Below are positions 15,423 through 23,396 of a stretch of 64,000 nucleotides of DNA, in pieces; the first letter of the stretch is position 1; each line of letters starts with the position of its first letter. The stretch spans positions 1 to 64,000 of the forward strand of contig NZ_FOBF01000028.1 in assembly GCF_900109355.1 (NCBI RefSeq), given 5' to 3'. The stretch is from Nonomuraea pusilla (GTDB lineage: Bacteria; Actinomycetota; Actinomycetes; Streptosporangiales; Streptosporangiaceae). The translations under genes were made by a program, and so were the position numbers. Below the pieces are notes generated by a model. It saw only the letters and a program-made list of their open reading frames with translations, had not been told where the DNA came from and searched no databases.

Positions 15423-17765
15423 TCAGGCGGGTGGGGCCGGGAGGGTGAAGGTCTGCGTGAGGCCGTCGGGCCAGGTGATCGTGAACGTCTCCCCGGCGGC
15501 CTCCACGGCGGGCAGCGGCGCGGGGCCGTGCGACGCGTCCTCCTCCCCGGTCAGGACGGCGACGCACGCCACCCAGCCGTCCTCCGCGATCCCCTCCAGC
15601 ACCGGCACCAGGGCCGGACGGCCGAACGCCGTGCCCTCGGCCTCCTCGGCGACGAAGGCGCGCGAGTAACCGTGAACGGCCGCGAGGAACGAGACCAACC
15701 CGCCGCCGGTCCGCCCACCCCTCCCGCCGGGGAGCCCGCCGTCGGTCCGCCCACCGCTCCCGCCGTCGAGCGCGCCGTCACATCGCCCGCCGGGCCGCTC
15801 GCCGGTCTGGCCGCCGTTGAGCCCGTCGCCGAGCGCAGGGTTGAGCCGATCGCGGGGCGCGGGGCCGAGCCCGTGGCCGGGCGCGCGGTCGAGCCCGTCG
15901 CCAGGCCCGTCGAGGGGTGCGTCGTCGAGAAGGGTGCCATGCCTGTCGACGGGTGCGTCGTCGAGAAGGGTGCCATGCCTGTCGACGGGCCCGTCGGCGA
16001 GAACGGCGTCTGGCTCGTCGGCCGGGGCGTTCGTCGCTCGCAGGGTGACCGTCAAGGGGGCCTGGGTGGTCGAAGCGGTCGTGTGCGTCAGGGCCCAGCC
16101 GGTCTGGCGGACCGCCGCGCCGCGCGGCACCCGGTGGACGCGCAGTTCCACCTGGCCGCGCAGCACGCTCAGGCTCTCCATCCCGTCGCCCGCCGACGCC
16201 GCCCACGCCGTCCCGCCCGAGGTCCCGGCGCCCCTCGGCGTGAGCGGGCCGCGCGGCGTGACCGTGCCGTCGTCCAGGACGAGGCCCACGTGGTTGTCCG
16301 GCACGTTCACGGTGGGCCCGGTCCTGCTGGAGTAGGCGTACCGGTCGTAGAGGGGGTCGCCGGCGTGGTGCCGGCTGCCGTGGTTGAGCAGCCGGGCCAC
16401 GCCGCCGCCGTTGCCGAGGATCAGGCCGGGACCGGGCAGCGCGACGGTTCCCTCCGGTCCTGGCTCCTCGACGGCGGTCCACACCGGATGGTCGGGCGGC
16501 AGCAGCAGGCCGAGGAACGCCTTGGAGGCCCAGTACGGCGAGGCGGACCCCGAGTAGTCCTGCAGGGACGGCTCGTGGGGGCCGTACCAGCCGAGGGTGA
16601 GCAGCCCTTCAGGTGACAGTGCCCGGTGCTCCAGGAAGTGGCGCAGGAGGCCGGACGCGACGCGGCGCGTCTGGCCGGGTGTGAGCGGGGTGGCGTCGAT
16701 CAGGGCTCCGGCGAACAGGGAGGCCGCGGACGCGAAGCGGTAGGTGACCGAGCGGCCGTGGTACAGCATGCCGCCCCCGCTGTCGAAGGCCAGGGAGTAG
16801 CCGGCCAGGAACGTGCGCAGCCGCTCGCGGTGGCGGGGATCGACGGTGCCCGACAGGTGGCCGAGCAGGGCGGGGTAGAGGTGCATGGCCCAGCCGTTGT
16901 AGTGGTCGAAGGAGCGGTTGTCGCCGTCGGAGTACCAGCCGTCGCCGACGTACCAGCCCTCGATGCGGTCGAGCCCCCGCCTGACGGCCGCCTCCGCCGC
17001 CCCCACATCCGGGCCGCGCGTGACGGCGGCCCCCGCCGCTGCCATGGCCGGGTCGCGTGTCACGGCGGCCTCCGCCGCTGCCATGGCCGGGCCGCGTGTG
17101 ACGGTGGCCTCGGCCGCTGCGATGGCCGGGTCGCGCGTCACGGCGGCCTCCGCCGCCGCCACCTCCGGGCCGTTCGTGGTGGCCGCGCCGTCCGGCACCC
17201 GGCCGTCCGGCATCGGGCCGTCTGGCACCCGGCCGTCCGGTACCGGGCCGGGCGGCTGTGCGTCCAGGCCCGCCGCGGTCAGGAAGCCGCCCACCACGGC
17301 CGGGAACAGCCACCAGTTGTTGTCGACCGGTTCGTGCCGCAGAGCGTCCGACAGGTAGCCGGCGACGCGTTCGCGCGTCCGCGCGGGCAGCCGGTCCCAG
17401 AGGCGGTCGCGGGTGAGCCAGAGCGACAGGGCGATCGAGGCGGCCTCGACCATGGGCTGCGTGCGGTCGCCGATGCGGGGCCACACCTCGGGGCCCGCCT
17501 CCAGCCCCTCCTCGTACGGGGCCAGCAGCGCGGCGGGGCCGCCCCCGGCGACGCGGAAGGCCGCGAGGAGGAACGTGCGCGCGTACCCCTCCAGCCCGTC
17601 GCAGCGCGACCAGCTCTCCCGGCCCGGCAAAGTGATCAAGGCGCTGTCGGCGGAGCGGTACGGTTGCACCGCGGCGAGCAACCCGTCGGCCACCGCCTCC
17701 CAGTGGGCACGGGTCCAGCCGGTGTACGGGCTGAGCGTTCGATCGTCCGTCGGGAGCGGAAACAT
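15423..17765 (-). CDS. DUF2264 protein (probable glycoside hydrolase), with repeat insertions
   Basis: 780 residues beginning MFPLPTDDRTLSPYTGWTRAHW. The ATG at 17765 is preceded by GGAG; a TTG at 17777 is less likely. The DUF2264 core is visible in SALITLPGRESWSRCDGLEGYARTFLLAAFR, NNWWLFPAV, GWYSDGDNRSFDHYNGWAMHLYPALL and SPYWASKAFLGLLLP. DUF2264 proteins have an (alpha/alpha)-barrel glycosidase-like fold, and I believe the family corresponds to CAZy GH154 with beta-glucuronidase activity; this should be checked. The protein is longer than usual because low-complexity repeats are inserted at about residues 172-261 and 583-688. It diverges from the regulator gene. Confidence 0.82.
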   Translation of the reverse strand: MFPLPTDDRTLSPYTGWTRAHWEAVADGLLAAVQPYRSADSALITLPGRESWSRCDGLEGYARTFLLAAFRVAGGGPAALLAPYEEGLEAGPEVWPRIGDRTQPMVEAASIALSLWLTRDRLWDRLPARTRERVAGYLSDALRHEPVDNNWWLFPAVVGGFLTAAGLDAQPPGPVPDGRVPDGPMPDGRVPDGAATTNGPEVAAAEAAVTRDPAIAAAEATVTRGPAMAAAEAAVTRDPAMAAAGAAVTRGPDVGAAEAAVRRGLDRIEGWYVGDGWYSDGDNRSFDHYNGWAMHLYPALLGHLSGTVDPRHRERLRTFLAGYSLAFDSGGGMLYHGRSVTYRFASAASLFAGALIDATPLTPGQTRRVASGLLRHFLEHRALSPEGLLTLGWYGPHEPSLQDYSGSASPYWASKAFLGLLLPPDHPVWTAVEEPGPEGTVALPGPGLILGNGGGVARLLNHGSRHHAGDPLYDRYAYSSRTGPTVNVPDNHVGLVLDDGTVTPRGPLTPRGAGTSGGTAWAASAGDGMESLSVLRGQVELRVHRVPRGAAVRQTGWALTHTTASTTQAPLTVTLRATNAPADEPDAVLADGPVDRHGTLLDDAPVDRHGTLLDDAPLDGPGDGLDRAPGHGLGPAPRDRLNPALGDGLNGGQTGERPGGRCDGALDGGSGGRTDGGLPGGRGGRTGGGLVSFLAAVHGYSRAFVAEEAEGTAFGRPALVPVLEGIAEDGWVACVAVLTGEEDASHGPAPLPAVEAAGETFTITWPDGLTQTFTLPAPPA
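15909..15980 (-). repeat. 36-bp direct duplication in the DUF2264 gene
   Basis: Two adjacent 36-bp copies, nearly identical, encode the 12-residue unit VDRHGTLLDDAP twice. They lie inside a longer Asp/Gly/Pro-rich stretch (about 15700-16015) that continues with degenerate short repeats. Confidence 0.9.
16982..17176 (-). repeat. 39-bp tandem repeat (5 copies) in the DUF2264 gene
   Basis: Five consecutive 39-bp units encode a 13-residue Ala-rich repeat resembling EAAVTRGPAMAAA. The unit length preserves the frame, and copies differ at a few positions. It interrupts the conserved domain between the sequence after NNWWLFPAV and the GWYVGDGWYSDG motif. Confidence 0.92.
17191..17250 (-). repeat. 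15-bp tandem repeat (4 copies) in the DUF2264 gene
   Basis: Four 15-bp units close to TCCGGCACCCGGCCG encode the pentapeptide repeat GRVPD/GPMPD. They lie next to the 39-bp array, so two independent minisatellites occupy the same protein loop. Confidence 0.9.
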
Positions 17766-17815
17766 GCGGCACTCCAAGAGGTATGCGGTTTGCGGCGGAC
17801 CTTAGCACTCTGATC

Positions 17816-17833
17816 GAACGAAAGTATTCGTTC
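17816..17833. promoter_or_regulatory. Palindromic operator between DUF2264 and the regulator gene
   Basis: The palindrome has perfect arms, GAACGAA-AGTA-TTCGTTC, followed by a third half-site ACAAACGAAAG (17835-17845). It lies in the 122-bp divergent intergenic region and is the best candidate binding site for the adjacent regulator, which may control both itself and the DUF2264 gene. Confidence 0.65.
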
Positions 17834-17887
17834 ACAAACGAAAGCTCGGCCCGGTAGGATGGGTTCGTTCCCTCAGAAGGAGTCGCC

Positions 17888-18928
17888 GTGTTCGCAGAGC
17901 AACGCCATGAACTGATCCTGCGCGAGGTGCGCGAGCGTGGCTCGGTACGCCTGGCCGAGCTGGCCGACCGGCTGAACGTCTCCATGGTCACCCTGCGCAG
18001 GGACGTCGAGCAGCTCGCGGCGCAGGGTCTCGTCAACCGCGTGCACGGTGGCATCACCAGGCCGGACCCGGCGCAGGAGGCCGCGAAGGGGCGCTCGCTG
18101 ACCCTGGGCATGCTGGTCCCCTCGGCCATGTACTACTTCCCCGCGGTCATCAGGGGTGCCCGCGAGCAGGCGGAACGCCTGGGCGCCAGGATCGTCCTCG
18201 GGGTGTCCCGCTACAGCGACGACGAGGACCGCACGCAGGTCAAGCAGCTCGTGGACGGCGGCGTGGAGGGGCTGCTGCTGACCCCGAGCAGACAGCCGGA
18301 CGCCTCGCACGAGGCGTGGCTGGGGGAGCTGAGCGAGCTGGGGGTTCCGGCGGTGCTGGTGGAGCGGCGGGCCGAGCTGGGCGGCCCCGCCTCGCTGCTG
18401 GACGCCGCCGCCTCGCACCACGCCCACGGCGCCTACCTCGGCACCAGGCACCTCGCCGAGCTGGGGCACCGGCGGGTGGGCCTGATGTCCCGCCGCAGCC
18501 CGACGGCGCCGCGGGTGCGTCACGGCTTCCTGGCCGCCGTGGACGACCTGGGGCTCGAACCCGTCCACCTGGCCGTGGAGCAGGAGGGGCCCTCGCGCGA
18601 GCAGGTCGCCGAGGTGGTGGAGGCGATCAGGGACGGCGTCACGGCCCTGCTCGTGCACAACGACGAGGACACCCTCCTGCTCGTGCAGCACCTGCGGGTG
18701 GCGGGCGTGCGGATCCCTGACGAGGTGTCGATCGTGGCGTACGACGACGAGGTGGCGCTGCTGAGCGACCCGCCGCTGACGGCGGTCGCCCCGCCCAAGG
18801 CGGCGGTCGGCAGGTGTGCCGTCGATCTGCTGGTCAGCAGGATCGAGGAGGGGCCCGATCGCGCGGCGAGGCAGGTGGCGCTGCTGCCCGAGCTGAGGGT
18901 GCGGGAGTCCACCGCGCCGCCGCGCTGA
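17888..18928 (+). CDS. DeoR-HTH / LacI-type sugar-sensing transcriptional regulator
   Basis: 346 residues. The N-terminus is a DeoR-type winged helix (EQRHELILREVRERGSVRLAELADRLNVSMVTLRRDVEQLAAQGLVNRVHGG). It is joined to a LacI/periplasmic-binding-protein-like effector domain (LGMLVPSAMYYFPAVIRGAREQAERLG ... GHRRVGLMSRR ... VPDEVSIVAYDDE-like end). Such hybrids repress sugar operons and release DNA on binding a sugar. An AGAAGGAG ribosome binding site precedes the GTG. Its position, between the divergent DUF2264 gene and the sugar ABC genes, and the palindromes on both sides (17816-17833 and 18983-19017) indicate that it is the local regulator. Confidence 0.88.
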   Translation: MFAEQRHELILREVRERGSVRLAELADRLNVSMVTLRRDVEQLAAQGLVNRVHGGITRPDPAQEAAKGRSLTLGMLVPSAMYYFPAVIRGAREQAERLGARIVLGVSRYSDDEDRTQVKQLVDGGVEGLLLTPSRQPDASHEAWLGELSELGVPAVLVERRAELGGPASLLDAAASHHAHGAYLGTRHLAELGHRRVGLMSRRSPTAPRVRHGFLAAVDDLGLEPVHLAVEQEGPSREQVAEVVEAIRDGVTALLVHNDEDTLLLVQHLRVAGVRIPDEVSIVAYDDEVALLSDPPLTAVAPPKAAVGRCAVDLLVSRIEEGPDRAARQVALLPELRVRESTAPPR

Positions 18929-18982
18929 CCGGTTTGCGCGTTCATTTCGTTACTGATCGATTGATCCTCAACTCTAGACAAA

Positions 18983-19017
18983 CGATCGATAGTGAGCGAA
19001 TGATGCTTTATCGATCG
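18983..19017. promoter_or_regulatory. Inverted repeat upstream of the sugar SBP gene
   Basis: CGATCGATA and TATCGATCG form a perfect 9-bp inverted repeat with a 17-nt spacer, in an unusually AT-rich stretch. A related element, TGATCGATTGATC, lies at 18954-18966, and GATCGAACGAA at the 17816 operator shares the GATCGA core. These are candidate operators for the sugar transport genes. Confidence 0.55.
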
Positions 19018-19037
19018 AAACCGATGAGGAGCAATCG

Positions 19038-20345
19038 ATGGGACGTAAGAGCACCGGCATCGCCGGAGTGCTGGCCGGTGTGAGCCTGCTCGCCACCGCG
19101 TGCGGCGGCGGGGGGCAGGCGGAGCCCGCGGCTGAGGCGGGCAAGCCGGCCCAGGTGACGTTCTGGGGCTGGGCCAAGGGCACCCAGCAGGTCGTGGACG
19201 CCTTCAACGCCTCGCACAAGGACGTCCAGATCAAGTTCGAGGAGATCCCCTCGGGCAACGCCGGCGGCTACGCGAAGTTCTCCAACGCCGTCAAGGCGGG
19301 CAACGCGCCCGACATCATGTCCGTGGAGTACCCGCAGCTGCCCGACTTCGTGAACCAGGGCGCGCTGCAGGACATCTCGGCCGAGGTCTCCGACGTCAAG
19401 CCCAAGTACCCCGCCGGCGTCCTCGGCCTGGTGGAGCTGGGCGGCAAGACCTGGGCGCTGCCCATGGACGCCGCGCCGCAGGTGTTCTTCTACCGCAAGG
19501 ACCTGTTCGAGAAGAACAAGATCGAGGTCCCGAAGACCTGGGACGACTTCAAGGCCGCCGCCGAGAAGGTGAAGAAGGCCGACGGCAAGGCCCGCATCGC
19601 CACGTTCTTCCCCGACGACCCCAGCGTCCTGGCCGCGCTGTCGTGGCAGGCGGGCGGACGCTGGTTCGGCACCGAGGGCGACGCCTGGAAGGTGACGATC
19701 AACGACGAGCCCAGCAAGAAGGTCGCCGCCTACTGGCAGGACCTGGTGAAGGAGGACCTGGTGAAGGTCCAGCCGTCCTTCAGCCAGGAGTGGAACGCCG
19801 CCTTCGAGGACGGCACCCTGTGGGGCTACGTCGGCGCCAACTGGGGCGCGGGCGTCATGAAGGGCAACCACGCGGGCCAGTCCGGCAAGTGGGCCATCGC
19901 GCCGATCCCGAACTGGGGCACGCCGTCCAGCGGCATGCTCGGCGGCACCACGTTCGCCGTGAGCAAGGGGTCGAAGAACACCAAGGCCGCCGTCGAGGTC
20001 GTCAAGTGGCTGACCGGCTCGCAGGAGGCGTGGAGCGCCCGCCTGTCCTCCGGCACCTCCAGCGGCTTCCCCGCGATCACCGACCTCGTGCCGGTCGCGG
20101 CCAAGAGCTTCGACGCCTCCTTCTACGGCGGCCAGGACATCTACAAGCTGTTCTCCGAGTCGTACGCGACCATCCAGCCCGGCTGGACGTGGGGGCCGAG
20201 CATGGTGCAGACGCTGACCGCGTTCAAGGACGCCCTGGGCAAGGTCGGCTCCGGCGAGACGACGATCCCGGACGTGTTCGACACCGTCCAGACGGCCACG
20301 GTCGCCGAGATCAAGAGCCGTGGCCTGAACGTCGCCCAGCAGTAG
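19038..20345 (+). CDS. Sugar ABC transporter substrate-binding lipoprotein (family 1)
   Basis: 435 residues with a lipoprotein signal peptide (SLLATAC, Cys at about residue 23). The mature protein has the solute-binding family 1 pattern: VTFWGWAKGTQQVVDAFNASHKDVQIKFEEIP, NAPDIMSVEYPQLPDFV, FYRKDLFEKNKIEVPKTWDDF. It binds an oligosaccharide outside the cell. A GAGGAG ribosome binding site and upstream operator-like repeats support a regulated start of the transport operon. No ATPase gene is encoded; actinomycetes often share an MsiK-type ATPase for such systems. Its permeases follow after a 260-nt spacer filled by a hairpin and a 20-bp repeat array. Confidence 0.92.
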   Translation: MGRKSTGIAGVLAGVSLLATACGGGGQAEPAAEAGKPAQVTFWGWAKGTQQVVDAFNASHKDVQIKFEEIPSGNAGGYAKFSNAVKAGNAPDIMSVEYPQLPDFVNQGALQDISAEVSDVKPKYPAGVLGLVELGGKTWALPMDAAPQVFFYRKDLFEKNKIEVPKTWDDFKAAAEKVKKADGKARIATFFPDDPSVLAALSWQAGGRWFGTEGDAWKVTINDEPSKKVAAYWQDLVKEDLVKVQPSFSQEWNAAFEDGTLWGYVGANWGAGVMKGNHAGQSGKWAIAPIPNWGTPSSGMLGGTTFAVSKGSKNTKAAVEVVKWLTGSQEAWSARLSSGTSSGFPAITDLVPVAAKSFDASFYGGQDIYKLFSESYATIQPGWTWGPSMVQTLTAFKDALGKVGSGETTIPDVFDTVQTATVAEIKSRGLNVAQQ

Positions 20346-20370
20346 GCGGCGGCCCGGCCGCGTGAGCAGG

Positions 20371-20406
20371 GTGAGATCCGCGCGCCGGCGCGGGCGCGGG
20401 TCTCAC
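20371..20406 (+). terminator. Hairpin after the SBP gene (possible partial terminator)
   Basis: A 13-bp stem (GTGAGATCCGCGC with GCGCGGGTCTCAC, one G-U pair) and a 10-nt loop lie 25 nt after the SBP stop. Such stems between an SBP gene and its permeases often lower permease expression relative to the binding protein. The right arm merges into the first repeat unit downstream. Confidence 0.5.
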
Positions 20407-20600
20407 GTGTACCAAGCGGGTCTCACGCGTACTCAGCGGATCCCACGTGTACCAAGCGGATCCCACGCGTACTCAGCGGATCTCACGTGTACCAAGCGGG
20501 TCCCACGCGTACTCAGCGGATCCCAGGCGTATCAAGCGGGTCTCACGCGTACCAAGCGGGTCTCACGCGTACTCAGCGGGTCTCACGCGAAGTCAAGGGA
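20401..20600 (+). repeat. 20-bp tandem repeat array between SBP and permease genes
   Basis: Ten head-to-tail 20-bp units, the last one degenerate, with consensus TCYCACGYGTACYMAGCGGR. For the first six units two subtypes alternate, one with CACGTGTACCAAG and one with CACGCGTACTCAG, so the effective period there is 40 bp; the last units break the pattern. There are no spacers, so this is not a CRISPR. It ends 8 nt before the permease start codon. All three frames are open, so the array itself cannot show whether it is translated. Confidence 0.95.
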
Positions 20601-20608
20601 AGGTGGAG

Positions 20609-21529
20609 ATGACGACGAGTCCGATGACACAGGCCAGAGCGCCGGGCGCGGCGCGCGAGGGCGACGAGGCGTGGCGCAGGCGCGGGGCGATCCTGCTGTT
20701 CGTCGGGCCGTTCTTCGCGCTGTTCCTGGCGGTCATCGTGGCGCCGCTGGCGTACGCGGTGTACCTGAGCCTGTTCGCCGAGAAGTCGTCGGGGCTGGGC
20801 TTCGGCGGCGCGGAGACGGTGTTCGTCGGGCTCGGCAACTACCTCGACACCCTGAAGGACGAGGCGTTCACCGACGGCTTCCTGGTGATCCTCGGTTACT
20901 GCGTCCTGTACATCCCGCTCATGATCGGCGGGGCGCTCGCGCTGGCGCTGCTGCTCGACTCGGGGCTGGCCAGGTTCGGGAAGGTCTTCCAAGCCGCGCT
21001 GTTCATGCCGCACATCGTGCCGGGCGTCATCGCCGGGCTCATCTGGCTCTACCTGTACCTGCCGGGCATCAGCCCGATCGTGGACCTGCTGGGCGACGCC
21101 GACTTCCTCGGCGGCCGGGGCGCGCTCGGCGCGGTGGTCAACATCGCCCTGTGGGAGTGGCTCGGCTACAACATGATCATCTACTTCGCGGCGCTGCAGG
21201 CCATCCCCGCCGAGGTGGTCGAGGCCGCCAGGACGGACGGCGCGGGCGGCGCCAGGATCGCGTGGAGCGTCAAGATCCCCATGATCCGCGGCGCCGTGGT
21301 CACCACGGTCCTCTTCACGATCATCGGCTCGCTGCAGCTGTTCACCGAGCCGACCGTGCTCGACAACAGCAGCGACGGCATCGTCAGCACCTGGACGCCC
21401 AACATGTACGCCTACAACGAGGCGTTCGGCAACAACGACATCGGCCAGGCCGGCGCCGCGTCGATCATCCTCGCGCTGCTCGCCGCCGTCCTGTCGTACG
21501 CCGTCACGAGATGGGGGAACCGGCGATGA
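20609..21529 (+). CDS. Sugar ABC transporter permease (MalF/UgpA-type)
   Basis: 306 residues starting MTTSPMTQARAPGAAREGDEAW after a GGGAAGGTGGAG ribosome binding site. The frame is open into the repeat array, but the ribosome binding site and the first membrane helix (AILLFVGPFFALFLAVIVAPLAYAV) support this start. It has six membrane segments and the EAA loop VEAARTDGAGGARIAWSVKIPMIR, the ATPase contact. It pairs with the next permease through a 4-nt overlap. Confidence 0.9.
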   Translation: MTTSPMTQARAPGAAREGDEAWRRRGAILLFVGPFFALFLAVIVAPLAYAVYLSLFAEKSSGLGFGGAETVFVGLGNYLDTLKDEAFTDGFLVILGYCVLYIPLMIGGALALALLLDSGLARFGKVFQAALFMPHIVPGVIAGLIWLYLYLPGISPIVDLLGDADFLGGRGALGAVVNIALWEWLGYNMIIYFAALQAIPAEVVEAARTDGAGGARIAWSVKIPMIRGAVVTTVLFTIIGSLQLFTEPTVLDNSSDGIVSTWTPNMYAYNEAFGNNDIGQAGAASIILALLAAVLSYAVTRWGNRR

Positions 21530-22359
21530 GGTGGATGTCCCGGACGGCGGTGAACGCCCTGCTGGCCGTCTCCGCCCTGTACACGCTGCTGCCGCTCACC
21601 TGGCTGCTGTTCGCGTCCACCAAGTCGCTGTCCGACCTGTACGCGACGCCCGGCTTCGCCTTCGGCGAGTTCAACCTGTTCGCCAATGTCGAGGCGGTGG
21701 CGCGGGAGGGCGGCGGCGTGTTCTTCCGCTGGTACCTCAACAGCCTGCTCTACGCGGGCGTCGGCGCGGCGGTGAGCTCCCTGATCACGGTGGCCTGCGG
21801 CTACGCGTTCGACAAGTACCAGTGGCTCGGCAAGGAGAAGCTGTTCGGCGCGGTGCTGCTGGGCGTGCTCGTGCCGACCACCGCCACGGCCGTGCCGCTC
21901 TACCTGCTCGCCTCGAAGATCGGCGTGGTGAACACGTTCTGGTCGGTGTTCGTCCCGACCCTGGTGCACCCGTTCGGCGTCTACCTGGCCCGCGTGCTGT
22001 CGGCCGGGTACGTGCCGCGCGAGGTGCTGGAGGCGGCCAGGTCGGACGGCGCGGGCGAGATCCGCACGTTCGCGTCGGTGGCGATGCCGATGCTGCTGCC
22101 CGCGTACGTGACGATCTTCCTGTTCCAGTTCACCGCCATCTGGAACAACTTCTTCCTGCCCCTGGTCATGCTCAACGACCAGAACCTCTACCCGCTCAGC
22201 CTGGGCCTGTTCGCCTGGGAGAAGCAGGGCCACGCCTTCCCCGAGTTCCACAGCCTCGTGATCACCGGGTCGCTGCTGTCGGTGGTGCCGCTGCTCGTGG
22301 TGTTCCTGCTCCTGCAGCGGTTCTGGAAGGCCGGCATGACGGCGGGCAGCGTCAAATGA
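21526..22359 (+). CDS. Sugar ABC transporter permease (MalG/UgpE-type)
   Basis: 277 residues; the ATG overlaps the preceding stop (ATGA). It shows the MalG-type pattern: an N-terminal helix LLAVSALYTLLPLTWLLFAS, a long periplasmic loop, and the EAA motif LEAARSDGAGEIRTFASVAMPML. The second channel subunit of the oligosaccharide importer. The stop codon overlaps an in-frame ATG of the downstream dehydrogenase gene, so the operon continues. Confidence 0.9.
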   Translation: MRWMSRTAVNALLAVSALYTLLPLTWLLFASTKSLSDLYATPGFAFGEFNLFANVEAVAREGGGVFFRWYLNSLLYAGVGAAVSSLITVACGYAFDKYQWLGKEKLFGAVLLGVLVPTTATAVPLYLLASKIGVVNTFWSVFVPTLVHPFGVYLARVLSAGYVPREVLEAARSDGAGEIRTFASVAMPMLLPAYVTIFLFQFTAIWNNFFLPLVMLNDQNLYPLSLGLFAWEKQGHAFPEFHSLVITGSLLSVVPLLVVFLLLQRFWKAGMTAGSVK

Positions 22360-22379
22360 CCGAAGAATCGGGGGAGAGC

Positions 22380-23357
22380 ATGACAAGGCCAGTGACCGTC
22401 GCCGCCATGGGCGCGGACGTCGCGGAACGGCTGATCACGGGCGAGGTGCGCGAGCGTCTGCACCGCGTCGCCGACGTCCAGGGCGTCGTGGACGACTTCG
22501 CCGGGGTGGACCTGTCGCGCACCGAGGTGCTGTTCACGTCGTGGAGCTGCCCGCCCGTCACCGCCGAGGTGCTCGCCCGGGCGCCGGAGCTGCGGGCCGT
22601 CGTCCACGCGGCCGGCTCGGTCAAGCACCACGTCACCGACGCCTGCTGGGAGCGCGGCATCGCCGTGTCGTCGGCGGCGGCGGCCAACGCGCAGCCGGTC
22701 GCCGAGTTCACGCTCGCGGCGATCCTGTTCGCCAACAAACGCGTCGTCGACATCGCCCGCGCCTACCGCGCGGCCAGGGCCAACGACGACTGGGACGCCC
22801 GCTACCCCGGCTTCGGCAACTACCGCAGGACCGTCGGCGTCGTCGGCGCGTCCAGGATCGGCCGGCGGGTGATCGAGCTGCTGCGGCCGTTCGACGTCGA
22901 GGTGCTGGTCAGCGACCCGTACCTGGACGACGACCTGGGCGTGCGGCGGGTCGGGCTGGACGAGCTCGTCGCCGCCTCCGACGTGGTCACCCTGCACGCG
23001 CCCGACCTGCCCGAGACCCGCCACCTGATGGACGCCGGGCGGCTCGCCGCCATGCGCGACGGCGCCACGCTCATCAACACCGCCCGCGCGGCGCTGGTCG
23101 ACCAGGAGGCCCTGACCCGCGAGCTGGCCGCCGGCCGGCTGTTCGCCGTGCTCGACCACACCGAGCCCGAGTTCCTGCCCCCGGGTTCGCCGCTGTACGA
23201 CCTGCCGAACGTCCTGGTCACGCCGCACATCGCCGGCTCGCTCGGAGGAGAGCTGGTCCGCATGGCGGACCTCGCGCTCGACGAGCTGTCGCGCTACGCC
23301 CGCGGGCTGCCGTTCGAGCACCCGGTGGAGCGCGGCAGCCTCTCCAGGTCCGCCTGA
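22380..23357 (+). CDS. D-2-hydroxyacid dehydrogenase family protein
   Basis: 325 residues; ATG 22380 is preceded by GGGGGAGAG, whereas ATG 22356 overlaps the permease stop and would add 8 residues. It has the D-isomer 2-hydroxyacid dehydrogenase fold: TEVLFTSWSCPPV, the nucleotide-binding GVVGASRIGRRVIELL, then the catalytic Arg in LINTARAALVDQEAL, Glu in HTEPEFLPPGSPLY and His in LVTPHIAGSLGG. It would interconvert a 2-hydroxy acid and a 2-keto acid with NAD(P)H. In this locus the substrate may be a sugar-acid derivative, an inference that fits a glucuronidase-type partner. Confidence 0.87.
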   Translation: MTRPVTVAAMGADVAERLITGEVRERLHRVADVQGVVDDFAGVDLSRTEVLFTSWSCPPVTAEVLARAPELRAVVHAAGSVKHHVTDACWERGIAVSSAAAANAQPVAEFTLAAILFANKRVVDIARAYRAARANDDWDARYPGFGNYRRTVGVVGASRIGRRVIELLRPFDVEVLVSDPYLDDDLGVRRVGLDELVAASDVVTLHAPDLPETRHLMDAGRLAAMRDGATLINTARAALVDQEALTRELAAGRLFAVLDHTEPEFLPPGSPLYDLPNVLVTPHIAGSLGGELVRMADLALDELSRYARGLPFEHPVERGSLSRSA

Positions 23358-23396
23358 CCCCCTCCGCACCGCACGTCAACCCCCCAGAGAGGAAGC

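Noticed and set aside
20401..20600. CRISPR-like array
   Set aside because: The 20-bp units are directly adjacent with no unique spacers, and no cas genes are in the window.
20447..20608. N-terminal extension of the sugar permease through the repeat array
   Set aside because: The residues simply translate the 20-bp array; the ATG at 20609 has a ribosome binding site and the expected family start.
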